A stretch of 64,000 nucleotides of DNA from Terriglobia bacterium (GTDB lineage: Bacteria > Acidobacteriota > Terriglobia > Bryobacterales > UBA6623), in contig VXMF01000036.1 of assembly GCA_009841225.1 (NCBI GenBank), positions 133,825-197,824 on the forward strand, written 5' to 3'. The notes beneath the pieces were generated by a model. It made no database searches, had not been told where the DNA came from, and saw only the letters and a list, made by a program, of their open reading frames with translations. Of the stretch, positions 33,684-42,961 are shown piece after piece (within the stretch, counting starts at the first letter, position 1; the number at the start of each line of letters is the position of its first letter). A program made the position numbers and the translations under genes.

Positions 33684-34613
33684 ATGGCTGAGAACAACCC
33701 AACCGAAGTCAAGGACGAGCCCTCCGAATCGGCTGGCGGCAACGGCAACGGTGCCCGCTCGCTGCTGGGTGTGACGATCGATCCGGACGAGATCAAGAAG
33801 AAGGCGCAGATCGACCTCGAGGGGCTCAAGCAGCCGACCAAGACCGAGGTCTACAAGTCGATCTTTCGCGTCAAGCATGACCAGACCGCCCGCAGCCGCA
33901 CGCTGGGCGTGCTGAGCAACGTATTCCTGCACCTGCACCCGGCCAAGGTCAACCGCGACGCGGTGCGCTACAACTTCACGTGGGGCATGGGCGGCATCAG
34001 CTTCTACCTGTTCTGGGTGCTGACCTGGACCGGCGTGCTGCTGATGTTCTATTACCACCCGACCAAGGTCCAGGCCTTCCGCGACATTCTCTACCTCGAG
34101 CACGACGTGCCCTTCGGCAAGCTGCTGCGTAACATGCACCGCTGGGCCGCGCACGCGATGGTGCTGACCGTGCAGCTGCACATGTTCCGGGTGTTCCTGA
34201 CGGGCTCGTACAAGAAGCCGCGCCAGTTCAACTGGTCGGTCGGGGTGATCCTGCTAGTTCTGACGCTGTTGCTGTCGTTCACGGGCTACCTGCTGCCCGA
34301 CGACCAGCTCGGCTTCTGGGCGGTCACCGTCGGCACCAACATGGCGCGCGCGACCCCCATACTGGGGCACGAAGGGCCCTTTGGGCCGGAACTTGGCATG
34401 ACGCCCTTCAACGACGTGCGCTTCGCCCTGCTGGGCGGCTCGATCGTGGATGCCAACGCGCTGCTGCGCGCCTATATCTGGCACTGCATCGCGATCCCGG
34501 GCTTTGCGGCGATCTTCATGATCGTGCACTTCTGGCGAGTCCGGAAGGACGGCGGCATTTCCGGGCCTGCCCCGATCATGCTCGAGAAGGAAATCAAGCC
34601 GGTCCGCAGGTAA
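33684..34613 (+). CDS. Cytochrome b (b6-like N-terminal) subunit
   Basis: 309 residues. A hydrophilic N-terminal extension of ~75 residues precedes four membrane helices. Haem b ligands are visible as paired histidines: NMHRWAAHAMVL plus LHMFRVFLTG in helix B, and YIWHCIA plus VHFWRVRKDGG in helix D. The size and split from the C-terminal part match b6f-type and many acidobacterial/planctomycete bc complexes. At the place of the b6 cysteine that binds haem c(n) (FYCLGG), this protein reads FTWGMGG, so that extra haem is not expected. It oxidises quinol and reduces the Rieske centre while moving protons. Confidence 0.94.
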   Translation: MAENNPTEVKDEPSESAGGNGNGARSLLGVTIDPDEIKKKAQIDLEGLKQPTKTEVYKSIFRVKHDQTARSRTLGVLSNVFLHLHPAKVNRDAVRYNFTWGMGGISFYLFWVLTWTGVLLMFYYHPTKVQAFRDILYLEHDVPFGKLLRNMHRWAAHAMVLTVQLHMFRVFLTGSYKKPRQFNWSVGVILLVLTLLLSFTGYLLPDDQLGFWAVTVGTNMARATPILGHEGPFGPELGMTPFNDVRFALLGGSIVDANALLRAYIWHCIAIPGFAAIFMIVHFWRVRKDGGISGPAPIMLEKEIKPVRR

Positions 34614-34643
34614 GCGTTAGCGAAGAGAGCAGGAATCAGCACA

Positions 34644-35579
34644 ATGGATTGGCACCAACTCTGGACCATCGTCTCGCTCCCGGACAACATCCCGATCGTG
34701 GGGATGCTCTTCATCATCCCATTCTTCACTTGGTACGCCCTGCGCCAGGCGCGCGCGAACGACCGCCTGGTCGAGCGGCTGGAGAACGACCCGGACATGG
34801 CCAAGACGCACCACCGCAAGGTGCAGCCCTTCAAGAAGGGCTGGGTGCGGGAGGTGGCCGTGTGGCCCTACCTGCTGCGCATGGAGTTCTTGGCGGCGAT
34901 CATCGTCACCATCATCCTGATGGTGTGGTCGATCACGCTCGACGCGCCGCTTGAGGAGCCAGCCAATCCGTCCCTGACGATGAACCCTTCCAAGGCGCCG
35001 TGGTATTTCCTCGGCCTGCAGGAGATGCTGGTTTACTTCGACCCGTGGATCGCCGGTGTCGTGATGCCGACGCTGATCATCATCGGCCTGATCGTGATCC
35101 CCTACATCGACGCGAACCCGCTGGGCAACGGCTACTACACCTACAAGCAGCGGCGCTTCGCGATCTGGGCCTTCATTTTCGGCTTCATCATCCTGTGGTG
35201 CTCGATGATCGTGATCGGCACCCTGATCCGCGGCCCGGGCTGGATGTGGTTCTGGCCGGGCATGACTTGGGACCACAACCGCCTGATCTTCGAGATCAAC
35301 CGCGACTTGCACGAGATCGTGGGCATCACCTCCCAGCCGTGGATCGGAATTTTCGGCGGCTTGGTGGTGGGCGGCTTCATGGTGGTGGCGGGCTACGCTT
35401 GCCACCGCATCATCACGGCCACCGAGTTCAGCCGCAAGATACTGGGCCGCATGTCGCTGCTGCAGTACGCGATCATGCAGGGGCTGCTCATCATCATGCT
35501 GGCGCTGCCGGTCAAGATGGCGGCGCGCTTGTTGTTCCGCATCAAATACGTGTGGGTCACGCCGTGGTTCAACGTCTAG
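34644..35579 (+). CDS. Cytochrome b C-terminal (subunit IV-like) protein
   Basis: 311 residues, mostly membrane helices. KAPWYFLGLQEMLVYFDPW corresponds to the PEWYFLP-type quinol-oxidation loop of subunit IV / cytochrome b C-terminal half; here the Glu of PEWY is shifted, reading PSKAPWYF-LGLQE. It has more helices than the plant subunit IV (about six), with extra ones at the C-terminus (LLIIMLALPVKMAARLLF). It completes the quinol-oxidising site with the preceding cytochrome b. The 30-bp gap and the same order in related operons support one complex. Confidence 0.9.
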   Translation: MDWHQLWTIVSLPDNIPIVGMLFIIPFFTWYALRQARANDRLVERLENDPDMAKTHHRKVQPFKKGWVREVAVWPYLLRMEFLAAIIVTIILMVWSITLDAPLEEPANPSLTMNPSKAPWYFLGLQEMLVYFDPWIAGVVMPTLIIIGLIVIPYIDANPLGNGYYTYKQRRFAIWAFIFGFIILWCSMIVIGTLIRGPGWMWFWPGMTWDHNRLIFEINRDLHEIVGITSQPWIGIFGGLVVGGFMVVAGYACHRIITATEFSRKILGRMSLLQYAIMQGLLIIMLALPVKMAARLLFRIKYVWVTPWFNV

Positions 35580-35625
35580 CGTTGCAGGCAAACGAGGCCA
35601 CGCAAGGGAAGGCATAGCGATTTAC

Positions 35626-38622
35626 ATGGCAGAAGAAACCCAGGTTCAGCCGGATCCGATAACCACCAAGTCGTACAGCGTCCACCTGCTGGTGTCGATG
35701 CTGCTACTGCTGGCGTCGCTGGTGTGGGCGATCTACGACGAAGTCGAGATCATGCGGCCTTACAAGGACTACCAGGCCCGCTTCAGGGCGTACTACTCGC
35801 GCTTCTTGACCGAACTGCAGCCGCAGCAGGCGGCCAAGGAGGACGCGATCCGCCAGTCTCCGGAATACCAGCAGGTCAGCGGCGAGCTCGGCACCGCCGA
35901 AGAGGCGGTTCGCGCGCGCATAGCCGAGATCGACCGCGAGGTCGGCCAAGGCGTGGTGCCGCGCATGACCTCGGCCCGCAACGCCTTCCAGATCCTGCGC
36001 AGCGAGATCGACGCGCAGCGCTACCTGATCGAGGTCTCCCACGACGAGGGAGACAAGGAGTCCATGCGGGAGGACATCGAGGAAATCCGCGCCCGCGTCG
36101 TCGAAGTCGAGCTGCCGCTCGCCGACGGCTCCGGCGGGACGGAGGAGCTGGAGCTGCAGTACGAGCAGCTCGAGGCGGAATTCCTCGGCATGCAGGAGCG
36201 CCGCACCAAGCTTCAGGCCGAGCGCTTGGAGGCGCTGGCCGAGGCGAACCGGCTGCGCGCCGAGCGCGACGCGCTGATGTCCGACCGCCTGGTCGGCCTG
36301 GGCGCGACGCAGATCGACGGGCTGATCGCGAACATGCGCAACTTCGACATCGGCATCAAGCAGATCCACCTGCTGGACATCGACTTGGTGGATCGTTGCG
36401 AGTCCTGCCACCTCGGCATTCGCGAGCCCGTCGAGATCGGGCCCACGGACCTGATCTACCCGGTGTTCCAGAGCCACCCCCGGCCGGAACTGCTCACGAT
36501 CCACGACCCCGAGGCCTTCGGCTGCTCGTCCTGTCACAACGGCAACGGCCGAGCCACGCGCAGCGTGACCAAGGGCCACGGGCGGCACAAGTTCTGGCTC
36601 TGGCCGATGTATTTCCCAGAGAACGTCGAGGCCGGCTGCCATCAGTGCCACGCGAACGAGATCGTCACGCCCGGCGGCGAGACGCTCAACATGGGGCGCG
36701 AGCTGTACATGAACAAGGGCTGCTGGGGCTGCCACCGCTTCGAGGGCTACGACGCCGAGGCCGAGGAGCTGACGGCCGTGAGCCAGGAGTTGCGCAACCT
36801 CAGCGCGACCCACGGGGCGAACGCCAAGGAGATGCGCGTCAACCTCGATCTGGGAGACACGGCCGCAGACGGCGCCGCCGCCCAGCGGTACTACGCCCGG
36901 GCGGAGGAGCTGCGGCTGACCAACACGCGCCTCGATGCCGAGATTCACAATCTGACCATGGAACAGGCCAACCTCGCCCAGGAAGTCAAGAAGTTCGGCC
37001 CCAGCCTCAAGGAGATCAAGCTCAAGGACGTCAAGGAGTGGATTCCGGAATGGGTCAAGAATCCCCACGAGTTCCGCCCGGGTTCGAAGATGCCGGTGTT
37101 CCGGCTGCTGGACGAGGAGGTCCAGCAGATCTCGGCCTATCTGTGGCAGAACGCGCTGGACGGCGAGCTGGTCCGCCAGCCGCGCGGGAACTCCGAGCGA
37201 GGCCAGGAACTGTTCGAGACCCGGGGCTGCCTGGGCTGCCACTCGATCGGAGAGGGCGACAGCCAGATGGGCGGGGACTTTGCCGCCAACCTCAGCCGGG
37301 TCGGCGAAAAGATGAACTACGACTACATGGTGCGCTGGATTCACGATCCGTCGGAAGTGACCCCGGATCCGAACGTGCCCGATGCGATGCGGCCGCGCCC
37401 GGTAATGCCGAGCCTGCGCCTGACCGATCGCGAGTCGCGGGACATCGCCACCTACCTCAGCGAGCAGCGAACGGACCAGGAGTACCCGCCAGCGCCGTAC
37501 ATGGACGATCCGGAGATGGCAGCGGCGGGCTTGGACGCCATCCGGCACTACGGTTGCGCCGGCTGTCACGAGATCTCGGGCCTCGAGGAAGAGGGCCGCA
37601 TCGGCACGGACCTGACGCTGGAGGGCAGCAAGCCGCTGGAGCGACTCGATTTTGCCCTCAAGACGCACGAGGCCGAGCTGGAGGGTTGGTACTCGCACAA
37701 GGGCTTCTTCGAGCGCAAGCTCGAGAACCCGGCGGTCTTCGACGAGGGCAAGGAGCGCGAGCACCTCGAGCGTCTGCGGATGCCCAACTTCAACCTCAAC
37801 GCCGAGGAGATCAACGCCCTGACGACGTTCCTGCTGGGCGCGGTCGAGACGACTTTCCCCGAGCAGTACCGCTTCGAGCCGGAGGATGAGCGCGCTGACG
37901 TGCAAGAGGGCTGGTGGATCATCACGCGGCACAACTGCACGGGCTGCCACCAGATCCGCCCGGGCAACGTTTCGTCGTTCATGACAATTCCGCGCTACAC
38001 CGACGACCCCGACTGGGCCGAGCAGCTGCCGCCGCAGTTGTACACGGAGGGCGCCCGCGTGCAGCCCGACTGGCTGGCGGGCTTTCTTGCCAACCCGGCT
38101 CTCAGCGAACGCGACGTGAACCGCAACGGGGTGCGCGAGTACCTGCACGCGCGCATGCCGACGTTCTACTTCTCGGACCGCCAGCTGGCGAAGCTCACCA
38201 AGTTCTTCATGGCCCGCGACTCGCAGCCGGTGCCGCACATGCCCGAAGCCATGGAGGCGCTGACGAACGCGGAGCGGGCGATCGGGCGTCAGCTGTTCGT
38301 CAGCGATGCCGCGCCGTGCCTGAACTGCCATATGACCGGCATCCCGTCGCAGGATGTCGACGCCACGGCGCCCAATTTCCTGATCGCGTCCGAGCGTCTG
38401 AAGCCGAACTGGACCTACCGCTGGATGCTCGAGCCGGCCTCGATCGCGCCGGGCACGGCGATGCCGTCCGAACTGTTCGAACGCGATGGCGACCGCTGGG
38501 TGTTCGCAGGCCAGATCCCGGCCCAAGCGCGCAATTACGATGGCGACCATGCCGATCTGCTGACGCGCTACATGTTCCAAATGGACGCTGCGGAATTGCG
38601 TCGTCTGCAAGCCCTACAATGA
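35626..38622 (+). CDS. Membrane-anchored octahaem cytochrome c of the bc complex
   Basis: 998 residues. An N-terminal signal anchor (VHLLVSMLLLLASLVWAIY, residues ~19-38) is followed by a long coiled-coil-like, Glu/Arg-rich stretch (~45-235), then eight CXXCH haem sites: CESCH ~258, CSSCH ~300, CHQCH ~339, CWGCH ~366, CLGCH ~534, CAGCH ~644, CTGCH ~770 and CLNCH ~898. The first four are grouped; the last four are in widely spaced class-I-like cytochrome c domains with Met-containing segments. It should take electrons from the Rieske protein and pass them along the periplasmic side to a soluble carrier. It replaces the monohaem cytochrome c1 or f of ordinary complexes. ATG start, 46 bp after the preceding gene. 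Confidence 0.95.
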   Translation: MAEETQVQPDPITTKSYSVHLLVSMLLLLASLVWAIYDEVEIMRPYKDYQARFRAYYSRFLTELQPQQAAKEDAIRQSPEYQQVSGELGTAEEAVRARIAEIDREVGQGVVPRMTSARNAFQILRSEIDAQRYLIEVSHDEGDKESMREDIEEIRARVVEVELPLADGSGGTEELELQYEQLEAEFLGMQERRTKLQAERLEALAEANRLRAERDALMSDRLVGLGATQIDGLIANMRNFDIGIKQIHLLDIDLVDRCESCHLGIREPVEIGPTDLIYPVFQSHPRPELLTIHDPEAFGCSSCHNGNGRATRSVTKGHGRHKFWLWPMYFPENVEAGCHQCHANEIVTPGGETLNMGRELYMNKGCWGCHRFEGYDAEAEELTAVSQELRNLSATHGANAKEMRVNLDLGDTAADGAAAQRYYARAEELRLTNTRLDAEIHNLTMEQANLAQEVKKFGPSLKEIKLKDVKEWIPEWVKNPHEFRPGSKMPVFRLLDEEVQQISAYLWQNALDGELVRQPRGNSERGQELFETRGCLGCHSIGEGDSQMGGDFAANLSRVGEKMNYDYMVRWIHDPSEVTPDPNVPDAMRPRPVMPSLRLTDRESRDIATYLSEQRTDQEYPPAPYMDDPEMAAAGLDAIRHYGCAGCHEISGLEEEGRIGTDLTLEGSKPLERLDFALKTHEAELEGWYSHKGFFERKLENPAVFDEGKEREHLERLRMPNFNLNAEEINALTTFLLGAVETTFPEQYRFEPEDERADVQEGWWIITRHNCTGCHQIRPGNVSSFMTIPRYTDDPDWAEQLPPQLYTEGARVQPDWLAGFLANPALSERDVNRNGVREYLHARMPTFYFSDRQLAKLTKFFMARDSQPVPHMPEAMEALTNAERAIGRQLFVSDAAPCLNCHMTGIPSQDVDATAPNFLIASERLKPNWTYRWMLEPASIAPGTAMPSELFERDGDRWVFAGQIPAQARNYDGDHADLLTRYMFQMDAAELRRLQALQ

Positions 38623-38653
38623 GGATTCAAACGCTTTTCGGAGGTATGCAAGC

Positions 38654-39469
38654 GTGAGCAAAGGTAAAGTTCTGGCGGCGGCTTTGGTGCCCGCGGCCCT
38701 GCTGGCCCTGGCCGTGGCCTGTGGCGGCGACGACTACTTCGACGATTACGACGCGAGGACGAGGGGCCAGCAGGGCGGCCAGTCCGGCGGCGATGCCGCG
38801 CCCGTCGGCGAGATGGTGACGGTGGACCCGGCCACGGCCGCGACGGTGACGGGCATGATCACGTTCTCGGGCGACGCTCCGCGCTTCCCTCCGGTCAACA
38901 TGAGCGCCGAGCCTGACTGCATCCAGCTGCACGGCGGGCGCGTGCCCTCCGACCGCGTGGTCATCAACGACGGCAAGCTGCAGCACGTCTTGGTGTGGGT
39001 CTCGCAGGGGCTCGAAGGCAAGCGCTTCCCGGTGCGCACCGACTCGGTCAATCTGGATCAAGACGGCTGCATCTACAAGCCGCACGTCGTCGCCGTGCAG
39101 ATGGGCCAGCCGCTGAACATCACCAACTCCGACCCCACGACCCACAACGTGCACCCGCTGCCTCGCGAAAACCGCGAGTGGAACAAGTCCCAGACCTCCG
39201 GCGCCCCGGCGATTGACTACGCCTTCCCGCGCGCCGAGATGAAGATCGCGGTCAAGTGCAACATCCATCCTTGGATGCAGGCCTATATCCACGTGATGGA
39301 GCACCCGTATTTCGCGGTCAGCGCGTCCGACGGGACGTTCGAGATCGGCAACCTTCCTCCGGGCAGCTACACGCTGCAAGCGGTGCATGAGCAGCTGGGA
39401 GAGCAGGAAGTGCAGGTCACTGTCGGGCCCAGCGAGAGCACGGAAGTCACTTTCGCCTATTCCAACTGA
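38654..39469 (+). CDS. Cupredoxin-domain lipoprotein with carboxypeptidase-regulatory-like tail
   Basis: 271 residues starting at GTG with GGAGG about 9 nt upstream. A lipoprotein signal (LLALAVACGG) and a Gly/Asp-rich linker lead to a cupredoxin-like domain in which TTHNVHP and KCNIHPWMQAYIHVM offer the His, Cys, His, Met set of a type-1 copper site. The C-terminus (SDGTFEIGNLPPGSYTLQAVHE) is a small beta-sandwich of the carboxypeptidase-regulatory type. Placed 32 bp after the octahaem cytochrome and 30 bp before the haem O synthase, it is a plausible electron carrier to a terminal oxidase. Annotations of homologues vary between blue-copper and methylamine-utilisation protein. Confidence 0.85.
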   Translation: MSKGKVLAAALVPAALLALAVACGGDDYFDDYDARTRGQQGGQSGGDAAPVGEMVTVDPATAATVTGMITFSGDAPRFPPVNMSAEPDCIQLHGGRVPSDRVVINDGKLQHVLVWVSQGLEGKRFPVRTDSVNLDQDGCIYKPHVVAVQMGQPLNITNSDPTTHNVHPLPRENREWNKSQTSGAPAIDYAFPRAEMKIAVKCNIHPWMQAYIHVMEHPYFAVSASDGTFEIGNLPPGSYTLQAVHEQLGEQEVQVTVGPSESTEVTFAYSN

Positions 39470-39498
39470 TGTCCGAGCGCCGCCGGCGCGCCTAGGCA

Positions 39499-40404
39499 AT
39501 GAACACCAACCTCCCGACCACCGTGCGGGCTGCTGGCGGCACCAATGCGGCCGCAGTGCTGGCTGATTACTACGAACTGGTCAAGCCGTCGATCGTCTGG
39601 CTCATCCTGATGTCCACGGCGATGGGGTCCTACTTGGCAGCCGATGGTGCCCTGCCGGCCGCGCAGACGCTACACGCCCTGTTCGCGACGGCGTTGCTAG
39701 CCGCCGGAACCGGTGCCTTGAACCAGTGGTGGGAGCGGGACGTGGATGCCCGCATGCGCCGCACAGCGACCCGTCCGCTGCCCGCGGGCAGGGTTCCGTC
39801 GCGTTCGGCATTGGTCTATGCGTCCGGCCTGACGGTCGCGGGCTTGGCCTACTTGTTCGTTGGCGTCAATGTGCTCAGCTTTTGGCTCGGCGTGTGCACG
39901 GTAGTCAGCTATAACCTCGTCTACACGCCGCTGAAGACGCGCACGTGGTGGTCGACAACGCTGGGCGCGTTCCCTGGAGCCGTGCCGCCCCTGATGGGCT
40001 GGGCCGCCCTGCGCGGCAGCTTGGGTATCGAGGCTTGGGTCCTGTTCGGGGTCCTGTTCCTGTGGCAGTTCCCGCACTTCTACGCGATCGCGTGGATGTA
40101 CCGCGAGGACTACGCTCGGGCCGGAATCCGGATGCTCCCCGTGGTCGAGCCGTCGGGCAGGTCGACGTACCGCCAGATCATCGCCAGCTCGACCCTGCTC
40201 GTGCCGCTCTCGATGGCCCCGGCGTGGCTGGGCATGGCAGCTTCGTGGTACGTGGTGCCCGCATTCCTGCTCGGCTGCGCTTACCTCGCGGCGGGGGTTC
40301 GACTGGCCAAGAGCGGTACGGCCGGCGACGCGAGAGACTTGCTGCGCGCGTCGGTGCTATACCTGCCGTTGCTATACCTGTTCCTGCTGGTCGCCAAGCC
40401 CTGA
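39499..40404 (+). CDS. ctaB: Protoheme IX farnesyltransferase (haem O synthase)
   Basis: 301-residue UbiA-family prenyltransferase. It adds a farnesyl group to haem B to make haem O for haem-copper oxidases. NQWWERDVDARMRRTATRPLP is the Asp/Arg-rich prenyl-diphosphate site typical of CtaB/CyoE, and KTRTWWSTTLGAFPGAVPPLMG and WQFPHFYAIAWMYREDY are further CtaB signatures. About eight or nine membrane helices. It is the last gene of the respiratory operon; the oxidase subunits themselves are not here, but its presence implies an aa3- or o-type oxidase elsewhere. Confidence 0.95.
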   Translation: MNTNLPTTVRAAGGTNAAAVLADYYELVKPSIVWLILMSTAMGSYLAADGALPAAQTLHALFATALLAAGTGALNQWWERDVDARMRRTATRPLPAGRVPSRSALVYASGLTVAGLAYLFVGVNVLSFWLGVCTVVSYNLVYTPLKTRTWWSTTLGAFPGAVPPLMGWAALRGSLGIEAWVLFGVLFLWQFPHFYAIAWMYREDYARAGIRMLPVVEPSGRSTYRQIIASSTLLVPLSMAPAWLGMAASWYVVPAFLLGCAYLAAGVRLAKSGTAGDARDLLRASVLYLPLLYLFLLVAKP

Positions 40405-40455
40405 CTGCTCGTCCGAGCTTCCGCCTGCGCCGCCAGCGCGGCGCGGCGGCGCGCC

Positions 40456-41301
40456 TCAGTTGCTCTCGTCGCCGGTGGCGACGTCCTCCATTTTCTCCGC
40501 CGGGCGCTCCAAGGCCGCTCTCGCGCCGTCCCTGATCAAGCTGCCTTCCGAAGGCCCTTGGAAGAACATGAATCCGTCCCGGTCGCGCCAGGCCAACGGC
40601 CCGGCCAGGATCTTGCCGGCCTTGAGTGTTTCGACCTTGATCTTCTCAATCAGAGCCATATAGCGCGGATCGTCACGCTCCCAGCCGGTAAAGCTGCCGA
40701 TGTCGCCGCTCGCCGCGAAGACCACGTCCACGCCGTCGATCGCCGCCACCTTGTCGACAATGTCGATGCCCGCGGGCGATTCGATCATCACGACGACCAT
40801 GATGTTGTCATTGGCCACGGCCCGGTAGTCGGATCCCCAGAGACGGCCGTACTGGCCGCCGCCCCGGCTGCGCTTGCCCCGGGGGGGGAACTTGGCGTAG
40901 GTCACGCCGTCTTCGGCCTCTTGGACGCTGTCCACCATGGGGACGACAATTCCAAGTGCGCCGATGTCGGTAGCTTTCTGGATGTCGCCTTCCGTGGGTG
41001 TCGGGACCCGGATAAAGGGGATCGCAGGTGCGTCCTTGCAAGCCCAGATCATCTTCGCGACTTGGTCGTAGTTCAGCGGGCTGTGCTGCATCTCGATCCA
41101 GAGGAAGTCGAACCCGGAGTTCGCCATGGCGCAGTACACGTTCGGGTCGGAGGTATTGATCGTGCCGCCGACGACCTGCTTGCCCTCCGCGAGCTTCTGC
41201 TTGACGGTGTTGAAAATCCGCGTCTCTTCGGCTAGGGCCGGCGCGGCACAGGCCAGTGCCAGCGGCACCAAGATAAGGCGGGACAGATTCTTGCGTTGCA
41301 C
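40456..41301 (-). CDS. Exported HpcH/HpaI aldolase-family protein
   Basis: 281 residues from GTG 41301, which has GAGGGAG 6-7 nt upstream; the long Arg/Ser-rich N-terminus of the listed ORF is not credible. The chosen start gives a clean signal peptide (QRKNLSRLILVPLALACAAPALA). The mature part is the HpcH/HpaI (class II pyruvate aldolase) barrel: FLWIEMQHSPLNYD with the base His, PFIRVPTPTE with the Arg, MVVVMIESPAGI (metal Glu) and VVFAASGDIGSFTG (metal Asp). These enzymes cleave 2-keto-3-deoxy or 4-hydroxy-2-oxo acids and normally are cytoplasmic, so export is unusual. It is convergent with ctaB and lies 154 bp before the 3' end of purF on the same strand. Confidence 0.85.
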   Translation of the reverse strand: MQRKNLSRLILVPLALACAAPALAEETRIFNTVKQKLAEGKQVVGGTINTSDPNVYCAMANSGFDFLWIEMQHSPLNYDQVAKMIWACKDAPAIPFIRVPTPTEGDIQKATDIGALGIVVPMVDSVQEAEDGVTYAKFPPRGKRSRGGGQYGRLWGSDYRAVANDNIMVVVMIESPAGIDIVDKVAAIDGVDVVFAASGDIGSFTGWERDDPRYMALIEKIKVETLKAGKILAGPLAWRDRDGFMFFQGPSEGSLIRDGARAALERPAEKMEDVATGDESN

Positions 41302-41455
41302 TTGGACTCCCTCGAAATCGCTGCGACTGCCAGTCGCGGAACGGCAACAGTATACATCGTCTGCGAGGACCGTTGAGCTTGGGCAGAGAACATCTGTGCG
41401 CACGCAACAGCGCTTTTTTGCTGCCCGGTCGAGGAAGCCTGCGGTTGGGCGCCGA

Positions 41456-42961
41456 CTACGCGCTCGGCCTAGATCGCCACGCGATCGTGTTCTCGGCCGT
41501 GTCCTTCTGGCGATGGTCTTGGACGAATTGCTCGACGTCAACGAGGTCCGTCGGATACGAGCCTGTGTAGCACGAATAGCAGTACCTGCCGCCGTTGTTG
41601 TCTCCGACCGCCTGCTTGAGTCCTTGCAGCGACAGGTAGGCGAGCGAGTCTGCACCGGTGTGTTCCCGGATCTCTTCGACGGTCATCCGGTTGGCGATCA
41701 GCTCGTCCTTGTCGGGCGTGTCCACTCCGTAGTAGCACGACGCAATGGTGGGAGGGCAGGAGATGCGCAAGTGGACCTCTGTTGCGCCCGCGTCCCGCAT
41801 GATCCCCACGATCTTGCGGCTCGTGGTGCCGCGCACCAGCGAATCGTCCACCAGCACCACGCGCTTGCCGGCGACTAGGTGATTCACCGGATTGAGCTTG
41901 AGCTTGACCCCGAAATTGCGGATCGATTGCTTGGGTTCGATGAATGTGCGGCCCACGTAGTGATTGCGGATGAGTCCGATGCTGAAGGGAATTCCCGACT
42001 CCTGCGCGAAGCCCAGCGCCGCCGCGTTGCCGGAATCGGGCACGGGCACGACGCAATCGGCCTCGACTGGGCTCTCTTGCGCGAGGATGCGGCCCAAGGC
42101 CTCGCGCGACTTGTGCACCGAGCGCCCGAACACGATCGAATCCGGACGCGAGAAATAGACGTGCTCGAAGGCGCACTGGGAAGGTTTGAGCGCAGGCGCG
42201 AAGCGCTGCCTCGTCACGCCCCTGTCGGTGACGATGACCATCTCGCCCGGCTCCACCTCTCCTTGGTACTTCGCTCCGATGAGGTCGAAGGCACAGGTTT
42301 CGGAGGCGAACACGTGGACAGTGCGCCCCTTGTGCTGCATGGTGCCGTAGGCGAGCGGTCGGAAGCCGCGCTGGTCGCGAGCGACGATGATCTGGTTGGT
42401 GCTCAGCAAGACCAGCGAATACGCACCTTCCAGTTCCAAGAGCGACTCGCGCAGAGCGGTGTCCAGCGTCTGCTCAGTGGAACGGGCCATCAGGTGAGGA
42501 ATGACTTCGGTGTCGCTAGTGGCATGAAAGATGGATCCGCTCTTCTCGATTGCTCCCCGCAGGGCGTGGCCGTTGGTCAGGTTGCCGTTGTGGGCGACCG
42601 CCAATGCGCCCTTGTTGCACTCGACGTAGAACGGCTGAGCATTGCGCGAGCCGACGTCGCCCGCAGTCGAGTAGCGCGTGTGGCCGATCGCCATGTGGCC
42701 GGTCAACTGTTGGAGTTCGTGCTCGCCAAAGATCTCGCTGACGAGGCCCATGCCTTTGCGCGTGTGGATGGTCTCGCCGTCGCTGGAGCAGATGCCCGCG
42801 CTCTCCTGACCCCTGTGCTGCAGGGCATAGAGCCCTAGGTACGCGAGGTTAGCGGCCTCCGGATGGCCGAAGATCGCGCAGATGCCGCACTCCTCGCGGA
42901 AGCGGTCCCCGGCGTCCACCTCGACAGCCCGGCTCGGGACGGGCGCGGCCTGTTCGCTCAT
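41456..42961 (-). CDS. purF: Amidophosphoribosyltransferase
   Basis: 501 residues. First committed step of purine synthesis: PRPP plus glutamine to phosphoribosylamine. I start at ATG 42961 (MSEQAAP), which overlaps the purL stop codon (ATGA) and has GGAGG just upstream; the ORF start at 43390 runs back into purL. The N-terminal Ntn-hydrolase Cys is in [10 protein letters not shown] at residue ~25 after a short propeptide. [11 protein letters not shown] and HNGNLTNG shape the glutaminase site; [14 protein letters not shown] is the PRPP-binding loop. Cysteines in [12 protein letters not shown] and CYSCYTG match the 4Fe-4S type of PurF. Confidence 0.96.
   Translation of the reverse strand: MSEQAAPVPSRAVEVDAGDRFREECGICAIFGHPEAANLAYLGLYALQHRGQESAGICSSDGETIHTRKGMGLVSEIFGEHELQQLTGHMAIGHTRYSTAGDVGSRNAQPFYVECNKGALAVAHNGNLTNGHALRGAIEKSGSIFHATSDTEVIPHLMARSTEQTLDTALRESLLELEGAYSLVLLSTNQIIVARDQRGFRPLAYGTMQHKGRTVHVFASETCAFDLIGAKYQGEVEPGEMVIVTDRGVTRQRFAPALKPSQCAFEHVYFSRPDSIVFGRSVHKSREALGRILAQESPVEADCVVPVPDSGNAAALGFAQESGIPFSIGLIRNHYVGRTFIEPKQSIRNFGVKLKLNPVNHLVAGKRVVLVDDSLVRGTTSRKIVGIMRDAGATEVHLRISCPPTIASCYYGVDTPDKDELIANRMTVEEIREHTGADSLAYLSLQGLKQAVGDNNGGRYCYSCYTGSYPTDLVDVEQFVQDHRQKDTAENTIAWRSRPSA

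Noticed and set aside
35704-38610. 968-residue minus-strand ORF opposite the octahaem cytochrome
   Set aside because: Antisense shadow of a biased GC-rich gene; the plus strand has eight CXXCH motifs, this one has no domain.
41302-41655. Long N-terminal extension of the exported aldolase ORF
   Set aside because: Arg/Ser/Thr-rich low-complexity text; the GTG at 41301 has a good Shine-Dalgarno and starts a signal peptide.
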